A stretch of DNA of 36,007 nucleotides. Origin: Chara braunii (lineage: Eukaryota; Streptophyta; Charophyceae; Charales; Characeae). Both the position numbers and the translations under genes were made by a program. The stretch covers positions 2,300,383-2,336,389 of the forward strand of contig BFEA01000083.1 of the NCBI GenBank assembly GCA_003427395.1, given 5' to 3'. This document shows positions 19,764-29,284 of this stretch, one piece after another (the first letter of the stretch is position 1; each line of letters opens with the position of its first letter). Below the pieces are notes generated by a model. It ran no database searches and had not been told where the DNA came from. It saw only the letters and a program-made list of their open reading frames with translations.

Positions 19764-20861
19764 CTAGTCCTGTTGATCTGGAGAGATGACAAGACACAGC
19801 AACTGGAATAAGACTTGGTTCATCACTTCAGCCAAACCATTGGCTTCAGGACGATGACCAGAAGTCATGTCCAGTCGTGAGTGTAGATAGTCCTTACAGG
19901 AGGACTGCAACTCGTCGCTGCAAAATCTGGGGTCTCGATCACTGACAATAGAAGTGGGCGGTCCATGGTGAGTGACCCACCTCTCAGAGAAGGCTGCTCT
20001 CACAGCAGGTACCCTAGCTACCTCTGGCGAGGGGATGAACTCTACGTCTTTGGAGAACCTGTCCACGCAGACGATAACCTGACGCATGCCACGAGGGTTG
20101 GTCTTGCCTAAATCTGTGAAGTCTATCGACACAGATTCAGCAGGGCCATCAGGTATGGGTAAGGGTTTGAGCAGTCCCAAAGGAGGTCTACGCTGGACCT
20201 TATTCCTTTGGCAGAGCTCACAGGTGTCCACATAACGCAGCATCTTACTCTGCATCTCCTTCCAGAAGAAGCGCTGCAACAGGGCGGCATAAGACTTTAG
20301 GAACCCGAAGTGTCCACGGGCATCATGACACTCTGACATCAGTAGTGTCCTGAGCCGCTGGTCCTGGGGAATACACAGGCGCTCCTCACCTCTGCTGCAA
20401 GTGTACAGCAGGTCTGAACTCAGGGCATAGCCTGGTTCAGAATTAGGATCTGCTTGCAAATTCCTAACAATGGGCCCGAAAGTCTCGTCCTGAGGCAGTA
20501 GACGATCAATGGTCTGACGGGTCTCCTCTCCAAAGTAGTGAGTAGAGGAGATCAGAGCAAAAGAGTCAGGCCTACGAGAGAGGGCATCTGCTACCTTATT
20601 GTAGCAGCCCTTCTTATGTTTCAGTTCAAAGTCGAACATGTCGATGAACTGAATGTATCGTGCCACCTTATCGTTCAACTCTCCCTGCAAGGTGGAGTGA
20701 TCTGAGAAGATCTTGAAGTGCAAGGTGGAGTGATCTGAGAAGATCTTGAAGTGCCTGCCTAGGAGAAAGTGTTTCCAATGTTTCAGGGCACAGACAAGAG
20801 CATACAGCTCTTTCTCGTAGGTAGAGTCCTGGAGCTTTTGGGTCTTAATCTTCTTACTCAT
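19764..20861 (-). pseudogene. RNase H C-part and integrase core
   Basis: Starts within RNase H: TYEKELYALV (catalytic Glu) and FSDHSTL (catalytic Asp). A duplicated KIFSDHSTL segment comes from a 33-bp tandem duplication at 20686-20751, then ADALSRRPDSF. The integrase zinc-binding module is H-x4-H (HDARGH) with CELCQRNK. The D-D-E core is visible as SVSIDFTDL, IVSDRDPRF and the Glu of GLAEVMNQ. It ends at TAG 19764-19766, after which the same frame continues into the chromodomain part. The integrase triad looks intact; the RNase H duplication and the stop disable the protein. Confidence 0.85.
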
Positions 20862-20921
20862 GAACTCTACTGGACGTAGACCATTCCCATCATCCTGCTG
20901 AAGAACTGCCCCAATGCCATA

Positions 20922-21332
20922 CTAAATGGCGTCAGTGGTCAGGATGAATGGCAAGGTGGGGTCAGGTAACTTCAGAACAGGCGCACGAGTCAAGGCCTTC
21001 TTGAGTCGTGTGAAGGCCAACTGACAGTGGAGGGACCAAAGAAAGGGGGTGTCCTTCTTTGTTAGGTTAGTCAAGGGTGCAGCCACTGCAGAGAAGTTCC
21101 TGACAAACTTCCTGTAGTAGGAGGCTAAACCCATGAAGGACCTGACATCCCTCACTATCTGAGGCTGAGGCCACTCCTGAATAGCAGCAATCCTGGCTGC
21201 TTCAGGAGCCAGACCATCTCCAGAGATTACATGACCCAGGTAGATCACAGAGGGAACTCCAAAGGAGGACTTCTCTCTGTTGATCTTGTATTGGCTGTCA
21301 CGTAATGACTGAAGGACAAGAGTGCTCCGCAT
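20922..21332 (-). pseudogene. RT thumb/connection and start of RNase H
   Basis: Contains the gypsy signature for this region: VIYLGHVISGDGLAPEAARI, EWPQPQIVRDVRSFMGLASY, YYRKFVRNFSAVAAPLTNLT and a segment ending LPFILTTDAI. It stops at TAG (20922-20924) right after the first RNase H aspartate. The frame continues open past the stop into the RNase H ORF, so this is a point nonsense change. It overlaps the end of the upstream RT frame (21298-21332) in a different frame, marking a frameshift near 21320. Confidence 0.85.
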
Positions 21333-22500
21333 ATTCCCTGGCGGTTCTGCTGAATACCAGGATGATCAGGTAGACAACCATAAACTTGTCCAGGTAAGGC
21401 CTGAAGATGCGGTGCATCTCTGTCTGGAAGGTGCCTGGGGCGTTGCAAAGTCCCATACCTGGTCTTGAAGGTTGTCTTGTAGACATCCTCCTCTGCCATC
21501 TCAATCTGGTGGTTGCCAGACTTGAGGTCGACTTGCTAAACACTGTACAACCCTGCACCATATCCAGGAGGTCATCAATCCTGAACTCACCGTTCCCTTT
21601 GGGTACAAAGAGAACAGATGCACCGAATTCAGATGTGTTGGGTTTGATCCAGCCTTTGCTGGTCACGGTCTCAAGCTGCTTTCTGAGCTCCTCAAGCTCA
21701 GCAGGGGACATCATGTAGATGCGGCCCTTGGGAGGGACCGCTCCAGGCAGCAGCTCGATGTGATGCTTGGTTGGCCGGTTGGGTAACCCAAAGGGCTCCT
21801 GCATCATATCAGCATACTGATCTACCACCTGCTGTATCTCAGGAGGACAGGAAACAGGGGCAGCATCTGTTTGCTTGACCAAAGCAATAAACAAACACTC
21901 ATGGTGGTACTGGCGAGAGAGAGCATGAAACTCCCTCGCTCTCAGGCAGTAGCAGGAAGTCTTAGGGTGGTGATCAGCAGCAATCATGCATGGCTGATAC
22001 ACACCCTGGCTGTCCGGTAGTCCAACTCTAGGGATCTGCCAGTCGATCCTAGGGTTAAGTGCCATCAACCACTGCATGGAGAACACCAAATCAAAAGGCA
22101 ACTCAGGGAAGATGTAAAAGTTCAGACTGTGTCTGACTTTTCCTGCAGTATCGAAGGGCACAGGGATACGCTTGACCTTCTCCCCGATGCTGAGTATTGT
22201 AGAGTCACCAATCCGCACCAGCAGCGGTTGCTGCAGCTGCTGAACTTTCATGCCCAGATGCAGCTTTTTAACTGCAATGGAAGACGTGAAGTTCCTGGTG
22301 GCTCCACAGTCCAACAGCCTAGTGATCCTGGTGCTGTTAATCAGTGGCCGGAGCATGATGAGATCAGTCTTGCATTTCTTCTGTTCTTTCAGATGAAAGA
22401 AGAAGGCAGCAAGGAACTGAAGCTCATCCGGCCCCGGGTCCTGATCCGGGTCAGGATCCTCATAGCAGAAGGATGCTGCCCGCGCAGTCTCCAAACTCAC
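21298..22500 (-). pseudogene. Protease and N-terminal reverse transcriptase, with lost catalytic residues
   Basis: The protease site reads LLDCGATRNF, a D-C-G in place of D-S/T-G. Its tail is PFDLVFSMQWLMALNPRIDW. The RT start is well preserved (HHIELLPGAVPPKGRIYMMS; ELRKQLETVTSKGWIKPNTS; FGASVLFVPKGNGEFR). Then a block of about 20 residues is missing, the segment that normally carries the first catalytic Asp region. Near 21535 the frame shifts: the proper frame for about 21499-21440 is the neighbouring one (AEEDVYKTTFKTRYG). It returns at LCNAPGTFQTEMHRIF. The Y-x-D-D box at 21358-21372 reads YLII, so both metal-binding aspartates are gone. In frame, the ORF is open upstream to about 22640. 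Confidence 0.88.
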
Positions 22501-22634
22501 ACTGTCACCTGCAGTCTCAACTGAAACAATTGCAAATTCACCGACCTGAGTAGATGAAGGTGCAACACTGGGGGGAACTGCAGTCCCCAGGGTCTGTTTT
22601 AATTTTTTGACTGCCCTGGGCCTGGCATGTAAGG

Positions 22635-22673
22635 GCAGTCCTTTAAAAAGTGTTGTCCCTCACACCTCAGGCA
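22635..22673 (-). other. Zinc knuckle of gag, just beyond the gag stop
   Basis: Minus strand codes CLRCEGQHFLKDC in the gag frame immediately after the TGA at 22689-22691. This is a Cys-Cys-His-Cys knuckle with spacing C-x2-C-x3-H-x4-C, one residue shorter than the usual C-x2-C-x4-H-x4-C. The knuckle is cut off from gag by the stop and joins pol only through a further frame change. Confidence 0.65.
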
Positions 22674-22688
22674 AACCCCTCTCTCCTT

Positions 22689-23699
22689 TCATCTTCTCCA
22701 GACTCCCTCCTGGATCTTGAGGCCATGCCAGGGGAGTGTGGAGGGATTGAGAGGTTCAGCTGGCATGTGGACGTCTCTGGGCAGGTTAGGGCGCTGGGAA
22801 GAGGAAGGCCGACATCCCTTTTCCTTCCCCTTGGCACTGGCTGAGGCTGTGGTGGGAGAGAACTTTTTCTGCAGTTGCAGAGCTCCCAAAACAGCCTGAG
22901 TCACGGCTGCTGCAACATTTGTCTCAGCAGCAGATCCAGTCTCAGCTGAAGGTATATCAGCCTGGGAATCTGAGTCTGATCCTGAGGCAGACCCTGCATG
23001 AGTGAAGGCTGCCTTTCCCTTTCTACCACCTCGAGAGAAGGCACCTTTCCTCCTGTCAGAGGATGGGGCCTGGACATGGAGCTTTGCCTCCATTTCCAGG
23101 GTTGCACAGCCAAAGGACCTCCAATCCTTGTGCCCAGCGCTGTAAGGAGCAACAACAAACTTCTCAGGCGCTGCCCTGCAGAAGTTGGTCAGCAAATCAT
23201 CAGGGCTCATGACCAACCCAGGGGTGGAGGTGAGTTGCTCAAACTCAACAAACAAGGCCTGCAAGGTCCCGCTGTACCGCTGCTGTCCCAGGCGAGCAAT
23301 CCTGTCAGCAGCCTTGCGGGCCCGCTCCTTGTCTGCAAAATGGTCCTCCAGGGCCTGCAGAAGTCTGTCCACCCCCAGCCCAAAAGCCGAGTCCTCCATG
23401 GACTGCTGCAGACTGCTGGAAGTTGAGGTGGCCCACTTCAGTGCGGGTCCCTCCAACAGTCCCAGAACAATCGCCACCTTGGTCTGTTCTGCACAGACTA
23501 AGCCCCTCAAGTAGGATCGGGTCCCAGCAGCCCAGTCCCCAACATCGGTCTTGTGGTCATCACCCCTGAACTTGTTGGGAGAAGGGATCTTGGAACCTCT
23601 CTGGTCTCCTGCAGTAACAGCAGCGTAGGTGGCCTTTGCTGAGGCCTTTTGGGAAGGGGTGGGACCGGGAGGAATGTACAGAGCCAACATGCTATGCAT
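22689..23699 (-). pseudogene. gag capsid-like ORF of the chromovirus
   Basis: 336 codons. The retrotransposon gag domain is recognisable: PSPNKFRGDDHKTDVGDWAA, VAIVLGLLEGPALKWA, LLQALEDHFADKERARKAAD and YSGTLQALFVEFEQLTS. A Ser/Ala/Lys-rich linker follows and ends VWRR-stop, just before the zinc knuckle. Its start (CATGCATAG context at 23692-23699) overlaps the end of the upstream gag ORF by 8 bases in the +1 frame. Either the two were one gag split by an indel, or translation shifts or restarts here. Gag forms the virus-like particle. Confidence 0.8.
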
Positions 23700-24219
23700 G
23701 GGGAGAGGAAGGGGGTGAAGAATGAGGAGAAGATTTGGGCTGCAGCAGAGGGGGCTGAGGAGTGATCAGCTTGGCGGCTGCCAGCTGAGTAGTCAAGCCC
23801 TGAATAGACTTCAGGATCTTGGTCTGCTGAGCTGACACCTCGTCAACCCGAAGCTCCAACCGCACAAAACGATCATCCCAGTTTTTAAACTGGGAGCTGG
23901 TGATCTTATGCTCCAACAGGATCATCTCTGCCATGTGCTTGGTGATCTGGGAGCAACGATCATCAGTGAGCGACCCTTCTAGGTGCTGCAACAGATATTC
24001 TCTTCTGGAATGATCTGTTGCAGCCTCTAGTTCAGCAGCCTCCTGCTGTGCCACTTCTGCAAGTCTGGCCTGTTGCTGCCGCCGTTGTTCTTCTAACTCC
24101 TTCAACCGCTGAGTAGCAGTCGGAGGTGGAGCAGGGGGCGTGGAGGTTGAAGGTTGTTCGCCTTCTACCTTCATCACCACCTCCACCTGTGGCTGCTGCT
24201 GTGTCCCCTGCTCAGACAT
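23692..24219 (-). CDS. gag N-terminal ORF of the chromovirus
   Basis: 175 codons beginning MSEQGTQQQPQVEVVMKVEG. After a Pro/Thr-rich stretch comes a Glu/Gln/Arg-rich coiled-coil (RLKELEEQRRQQQARLAEVA), then a second helical part (DDRFVRLELRVDEVSAQQTK) and a Pro/Ser-rich tail. This arrangement, with a coiled coil ahead of the capsid domain, is common in chromovirus gag N-termini. The start is the first ATG after a 1.46 kb leader and fits. It ends inside the start of the capsid ORF. Function inferred from position and composition. Confidence 0.7.
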   Translation of the reverse strand: MSEQGTQQQPQVEVVMKVEGEQPSTSTPPAPPPTATQRLKELEEQRRQQQARLAEVAQQEAAELEAATDHSRREYLLQHLEGSLTDDRCSQITKHMAEMILLEHKITSSQFKNWDDRFVRLELRVDEVSAQQTKILKSIQGLTTQLAAAKLITPQPPLLQPKSSPHSSPPSSPHA

Positions 24220-25684
24220 TTTCCCTGTTCAAAACAAAGACCAAAATAAAATAAGCAGCAACCTGAGCTGCAGCGATAAACAGATTCCTGCAGACACACT
24301 GGAATCGCTGCAACACTGAGACTGTGGAGTAGGTGGGTGAATAGGCAATCAGCGGGTTGGGTTAGAAGGGTGTCTCTAGGGTCAGGTGTCAGACAGACTG
24401 TAAGTCTAGTAAAATCAATCACACGATTTTCTTTTACTGACCCTGGACCATTTTCCAGAGACCCACCAGAATTCCAGTGCCTACTAGAAAGCAAGTGTCA
24501 TCAGAGATCACAACAAGCGATGCAGACAGTTATCCTGTAACTTGACTCAAACTCAATTTTCGACCCTGATGACTCTGGCGGCCATACCCTAGGGTATGGC
24601 AAAATACAGTATTCACTGAATCCAGTGGAATATTGCAAATCCAACTCTGCGATTCTATAGTATAGTCTATTTTTGGATTGCGATTCATTGGGGACTGACA
24701 GAACTGAATTATGACGGACTGAATTGAAGTTATGACTGACCCTAGGTAGCACAGGCTAAAATAGACTCAGCGCAAAACAGCAATTCACAGTATCACTACC
24801 TTTCGAGTATAGAATTCACTGTTTGAGCATCCCAGAACAATCACAATGCAGTATAGCAGTCACAAAACCAATTTGGACCAGAAAGAGTCACCAGAGGGAG
24901 AGAAATGAGCAGAGATAGGTAGGGGAGAGATGGCTATGGCTGTCTTGCAGTCTGTGATTTGCACATCCAGTCACTGTCAGACAGATAAACCGTTACAATT
25001 CACTAAACTAAGACTATCTGGATCGCAATACAGGTAGGTGCATGGAACGGACTCACTTTCTGGGAATCTTGCAGGTGATGATGAAGATCTGGCTATGGCT
25101 GATGATACCCTAATCTCGCCAATTTCTTCCAGATATTCCTCCTGATAATCCCACGCACAAAACTGCTTCCAACTTGTTGATCCTCCTCAGGATCTTGTAG
25201 CGCTGCACTCCCTCAACTGAGATACCCTGTATCTGGTCCAGCGGCGCCCAGTATGCCAACTTTGAAATATCTCGCCACAGTGCCTAGTAGCCACTAATGC
25301 TAAAAATAGCCCCAGATGGGGTTATTTCTTCAGGAGATTGACACAGACTGTCAATCTCTATCAGCGCTACCCAGGGATGATGCCGCTCAGGGTTCCCTGA
25401 TGTCCTCAGGGGTAATTCGCCACTCTGGGGTAGTTCGCGGTATCACCCTCAGGGTTGGCTATGGCGAGTTAACCCTGTACTCACCACTTCCTGACAAGCG
25501 CCCTGACAGGCTCAATGCGCTTGCTCAGTGCACACACTGAACACCTGATTCCACCGTTGAAAGTCTTCTTCCCTGCTGACTCAGTACTGGGGAAGATGAA
25601 TCGCCATGAAACTCTCGCCAGTATATCGCCAGGATGAAGAACATGCCTCAGTGCGCTCAACCCTCAGTGCTCCAAATCCAATCT
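24220..25684 (-). other. Untranslated leader of the chromovirus
   Basis: 1465 bases between primer site and gag with no credible ORF. Several GGCTATGGCTG motifs also found in the LTRs recur here (near 24931 and 25091). Confidence 0.6.
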
Positions 25685-25697
25685 CGCTCCGATACCA
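25685..25697 (-). promoter_or_regulatory. tRNA-Met(i) primer binding site
   Basis: Minus strand TGGTATCGGAGCG, two bases after the LTR end. It matches the initiator-Met-type primer site TGGTATCAGAGC with one change. It fixes the element's orientation. Confidence 0.85.
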
Positions 25698-25699
25698 AC

Positions 25700-26778
25700 T
25701 GTTATGAACTTGGTTGTCTGACGAATTTTATCGCCACTCACACACAGACAATCTCACACATGCCCATACATGCATAAGAGAAGGGGAGAGAGGAGACAAA
25801 GTCCAAACTGCACACAGGTGAAAATAAGCAGCGGAAGACAATCATGCACAGATGGGGAGAGAAGACACAGTGTTTCTCACTCTCTGACACAACTCCCAAC
25901 AACCAATCACAAGAAAGAACCTGCGAAGATCGCAATTGGAATTCACACTGATGATGAGCCACTCACACAATTATCGTAACAGAGTTTGTTCCAGTATCTC
26001 GCCACTCTCAGAATTCACACCCCACTCTCTATCCTACACCCAGTTAGTAGCGCCACATCCGATGGTCCTCCCAGAGGCCAGTGCCAACCACCCTGATGAA
26101 GAACAGGTCCGGCGATGAAGTCTTCAGTGCCGATGGACAACTCTGACGAAGGAACAGGCAGCTATGGCTGCCACCACCCACGAATACACCCCGTGGAGCC
26201 TCGATACAGCCCGGCCATACGCAGATACCCCCAGGGGTAGATGCGCTGAGGATGCCCCAGCTATGGCAGACTCAGAGAGGGCCGGCTATGGCTGCTGTCA
26301 ACGGTGAGTCTCACGATCGGCCTGCAGACCATCACCGCCACCAACTTGCTTGGCTTCTCCAACCTGCTTCGCGAGAAATGAACTGCCAAAAGTCCTGAAC
26401 CGATGGGCCTAACCTATCTATAGACTCTCTAGACCTAGACTGGACTGACTGACCGATCGGTACCGTTACTGTTTCGGCCTCTCGGCCTCTACCGGACCCG
26501 GCTATAGGCTATAGGACCGACTAGCAGCATAGGCCACTTAGGGCCTGTCTGTCCTAGGGGTAGCCCGGGCCTGCTATAGGCAGTTAGGGTAGCTGTAGAA
26601 ATTCGGGTTAGTACTGGGCCTGTATTTTTCCCAGATTTGCAGATCTGTCCCTCACGAATTTCCCTACAGGCAGGTCTCTCGGTTAGCCCTCAGCCAAACA
26701 AAATTGCGAATCTATCCCTACCGGTTAGTGTACAGCCTCGCAGTCAATCTCGGCAGTCGTAATCAGCAAGTCATTGCA
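25700..26778 (-). repeat. 5' LTR of the chromovirus (1079 bp)
   Basis: Aligns end to end with 17922-18995, with about 40 substitutions and one 5-bp insertion (TAGCG near 26047). TG..CA ends. Followed on the minus strand by the tRNA-Met primer site. Confidence 0.93.
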
Positions 26779-27006
26779 GCTGTGTAGGAGTAGGCTGGGC
26801 GCTGAGCGCCAAGTAGGAGTGTGAAGGGACTCTTGTGTTGCTGAAGGAGAGAGGAAGCTCTCCATGACATTGGTTTTCAGTACTACGAACCTCCATTGGT
26901 GTAATATTGGTGCAATGCTGCTCTCTGGACACAGTGTGAGTATCTGGCTTTTTATGTGATGGTGTAATCTGGATTTGTCATCTCGATGTTGCTTATTTTC
27001 CTTGCA
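26779..27006 (+). mobile_element. Older LTR, 3' part
   Basis: Continues the LTR begun at 17157. GGGCGCTGAGCGCCAAG, TCCATTGGTGTAATATTGGT, GCAATGCTGCTCTCTGGACA and the terminal TTATTTTCCTTGCA match the LTR copies at 12697-12906 and, reverse-complemented, 31106-31330. Ends TTGCA at 27006, three bases before a primer site. Confidence 0.85.
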
Positions 27007-27009
27007 ATT

Positions 27010-27021
27010 TGGTATCGGAGC
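27010..27021 (+). promoter_or_regulatory. tRNA-Met primer binding site of the older plus-oriented element
   Basis: TGGTATCGGAGC follows the LTR end after a 3-base spacer. It has the same one-base change from TGGTATCAGAGC as the nested chromovirus. It shows the older LTR is a 5' LTR in plus orientation. Confidence 0.8.
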
Positions 27022-28289
27022 TGGTTCATATTGCGCTTCATTGGTTCTTCGCAATAGCTATTGGTGCTTCGCATGAGGTGTGGGGCAGTGATAAGGCATT
27101 GGCGTTGAACATTGGGCGGCCCAGAGTAGAGTGGGCGCGCCAGGGAGCTATGTGGTGACATACGGGGTGTATGCTGGACGTTGAGAGCTCGCTGATGTGG
27201 CATATTAAGCCGAGGTGGAACCGCATTCTGCTGTTGGTTGTGCCGAGGCAAAGACCGGTCATCATAAGTGCACATCATTTTGCCGGGGAGAAATCTGTGG
27301 TTGGGGGCAGCATTTATGAGGTACGTTGCTCTCTTCCTTATCTACCCTCTTCGTTACTTCTTACCGCGAGGAAGTGAGTTCTGTCTTGAGAGTCCTCTCG
27401 ATGTGAGGTGTCGCGAGCGCTCAACTTTGAGAGTCGACATTCTTCCTGGGCAGCAAGCTGGTGGGAGACGGGCGAAGCCTCTGAAGGGCCCTGGACGAAG
27501 CACCTGGGTCACGGTCACCATGCCAACCCGCTGGGACTAATATACGCATGCTTTGCCGCAAGTCCTTGGTTCTGCTGCTTGCGCAATAGAGGTCATGCAG
27601 GGCATGCCAGCCCTTTTGGACAGATGCTTTCCAGACCGTCTTTAAACATTTCTGGCTGGGACTCGGATTTGAATTTGGCTGTGATCGTCATCCTGTCTGC
27701 GACGTTAAATAATTCTTGAGGAGATGGGGGCTCTCCTTAAATCCCTCCTGATCAGCCAGATCAACCGGGTGTAAGGCTCGTTGCATGCGAGGGTAAATAA
27801 AAGTGCAGGGGCTGGCATGTTCGGCGTTGACTTGGGGCACAGGGGTGGGCCGGATTGCACACCTTCAGACACGCTGCTCAAGCAGATGCTCAGGATGTCG
27901 ACACAAAGAGACCACTCAAGAAGGATACAGGGGGAGGGGGGGTTCCGGTGACTGTTCACAGTTGCAATCAACAATCAATCTGCCATCCAGTATACATCTC
28001 CAGCAGGAGATGTTATTTCTATCTTTGATTAGTAAGTTGTTACAGACTTTGCTGACAACTGACAAACAGCTATAGACAGACTAGACTCTTTGCTGTAAGG
28101 CGATCTGTATTAGACTAATCTAAAAATAGATGTGATATATCCTGCAGGACCTGACATTAGTTGTGACTATATCACCTGATTGTTTCTGTTCCAGCCGACC
28201 GATAATAGTTGTATATCACAGGCGGTTGTGTGTCACGCTAAGGTAGGATTCAGTGTGAGTTCTAGTTTAAATCACACACACCGTAGCTC
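27022..28289 (+). other. Leader of the older plus-oriented element
   Basis: About 1.27 kb without a supported gene. The segment CGACGTTAAATAATTCTTGAG at about 27700-27720 recurs at about 35542-35564, so part of this leader has a relative at the right end of the window. Confidence 0.45.
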
Positions 28290-28889
28290 ATGAGTGAAGA
28301 CAGCAGTGAGGAGGAGCAAAGGCAACTGCAACCCATTAGGACCACATGGAGAACCGCTCTTAGTCAACCTTTGACTTTCTTGGAGTTAGGTCCAGGAGAG
28401 GAGAGGAGGCTACGAAGAGAAGCTAGGGAGAGGGAAGCGGCGAGGAGGAATAGGGACGCAGCAGCCAGCTTAGCGGCTGCGATGGCTACCGTCTCTTCGA
28501 CATCGCAGTCCACCTCCCTGTCTTCTTCGTTAGGAGCTGGACAGGGTGGATCGGGTGCAGTTAGTCAGTCTATTGGCTTGCAAGTAAGCCAACAGGTTCC
28601 ACTCACACCTGAGGACATAGAAATCCAAAAAGCGGAAGAACTTCAGGATGAGTTACGGCGGCAGTTTGACGAAGCATCAGAGAGGGGAAGAAAAGCAATC
28701 ATGAGGAAGGCCAGATTAGAGAGTAGGGTAGAGGCACGAGGCAGACTAGAGGACCTAGATGAGGCGACATTAGAGCCTGCTGGACGCGTGCTGCGTAATG
28801 CTGATATCCTCTTTGATTGCATTGTCTCAGTGCTCCCAAACTATTTCACGTATGTTAACTATTGGTTAACAGCCTTGAAAGTGATCTGA
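28290..28889 (+). CDS. Gag-like N-terminal ORF of the older element (199 codons)
   Basis: Starts ATG with MSEDSSEEEQRQLQPIRTTW. It continues with an Arg/Glu/Ala-rich helix (EERRLRREAREREAARRNRD), a Ser/Gly linker and a second coiled-coil-like helix (EDIEIQKAEELQDELRRQFD), then becomes hydrophobic and ends. Position (1.27 kb after a primer site) and architecture resemble the gag N-terminal ORF at 23692-24219 of the nested element; sequence identity is not evident. The capsid domain and pol are missing, because the IRE1 exon follows at 29103, so the element is a 5' remnant. A host gene is possible but less likely. Confidence 0.5.
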   Translation: MSEDSSEEEQRQLQPIRTTWRTALSQPLTFLELGPGEERRLRREAREREAARRNRDAAASLAAAMATVSSTSQSTSLSSSLGAGQGGSGAVSQSIGLQVSQQVPLTPEDIEIQKAEELQDELRRQFDEASERGRKAIMRKARLESRVEARGRLEDLDEATLEPAGRVLRNADILFDCIVSVLPNYFTYVNYWLTALKVI

Positions 28890-29102
28890 AAGAGTTGCGA
28901 GTCAGGATTGCTACTAAGGTGAACCCTGGGGTCAAAAGTAAAGAATTGGCGAGAGGATGTATTGACGATCTCATCGCTCTCACTAATTGTGTCATCTGAT
29001 TCTAATATCATTCTACATAAATACCCTTTTTTGGTGATGATGCAGTTTGTTTAAACTTTACACCATTGCATTCCTGTTGTCTTCTGGTCTGCACACATGC
29101 AG

Positions 29103-29284
29103 GGATATCGTTGCAGGATTGGCGCATCTGCACTCTGTGGGCATTGTCCATCGGGATCTGAAGCCTCAGAATGTGCTTGTTTGCACAATGAGCAACAGAC
29201 AGTTGCGTGCAAAGCTCTCTGATATGGGTATCAGCAAGCGTCTGGAAGCGGAGCAGATATCCTTCTCACAGGGACACTGGACAG
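29103..29284 (+). CDS. IRE1: IRE1 exon: kinase catalytic loop and DMG motif
   Basis: Splicing from 15516 gives Lys-Asp-Ile-Val and continues AGLAHLHSVGIVHRDLKPQN. The catalytic H-R-D is at 29149-29157, and the D-L-K-P-Q-N loop is typical of IRE1. LSDMGISKRL follows; DMG in place of DFG is the plant-type IRE1 form (29221-29229). The exon is taken to end after SQGHWT plus one base, before GTGCCG at 29285 (phase 1), because family members continue with a Gly-Ser-Ser-Gly-W-Q-A-P-E segment that is not present here. That donor is weak and lies next to a poly-C run. The activation segment, the kinase C-lobe and the RNase (KEN) domain are not in the remaining 6.7 kb. Confidence 0.85.

Larger units (their letters stand above)
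17922..26778 (-). mobile_element. Complete but inactive Ty3/gypsy chromovirus, 8857 bp, minus orientation
   Basis: Flanked by long direct repeats (17922-18995 and 25700-26778) starting TGTTATGAAC and ending CATTGCA on the plus strand. On the minus strand the order is 5' LTR, tRNA-Met primer site, leader, gag, protease, RT, RNase H, integrase, chromodomain, polypurine tract, 3' LTR. It sits inside an older LTR. The flanking bases GTTG (left) and GCTG (right) fit a 4-bp target duplication with one later change, because collapsing them gives an uninterrupted alignment to the intact LTR at 31106-32101. By hand I count about 40 substitutions and one 5-bp indel between its LTRs, roughly 3.7% divergence. 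Frameshifts, stops and deletions make it non-autonomous. Confidence 0.92.
15517..29102 (+). other. Giant IRE1 intron (13,586 bp) filled with nested retrotransposons
   Basis: Donor GTAAGC at 15517; acceptor CTGCACACATGCAG ending at 29102. Splicing joins AA to G, giving Lys, and restores the continuous kinase sequence LVQLMK-DIVAGLAHLHSVG. The intron contains a CT microsatellite with an assembly gap, a tRNA-like fragment, an older LTR split by a complete younger chromovirus, a tRNA-Met primer site and a gag-like ORF. Exon order and strand are consistent, so this is either a true giant intron or a correct scaffold across TE DNA. Transcript evidence is not available here. Confidence 0.8.

Noticed and set aside
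25316-25540. Plus-strand 74-codon ORF in the chromovirus leader
   Set aside because: Short, no motif, opposite to the element's coding strand.
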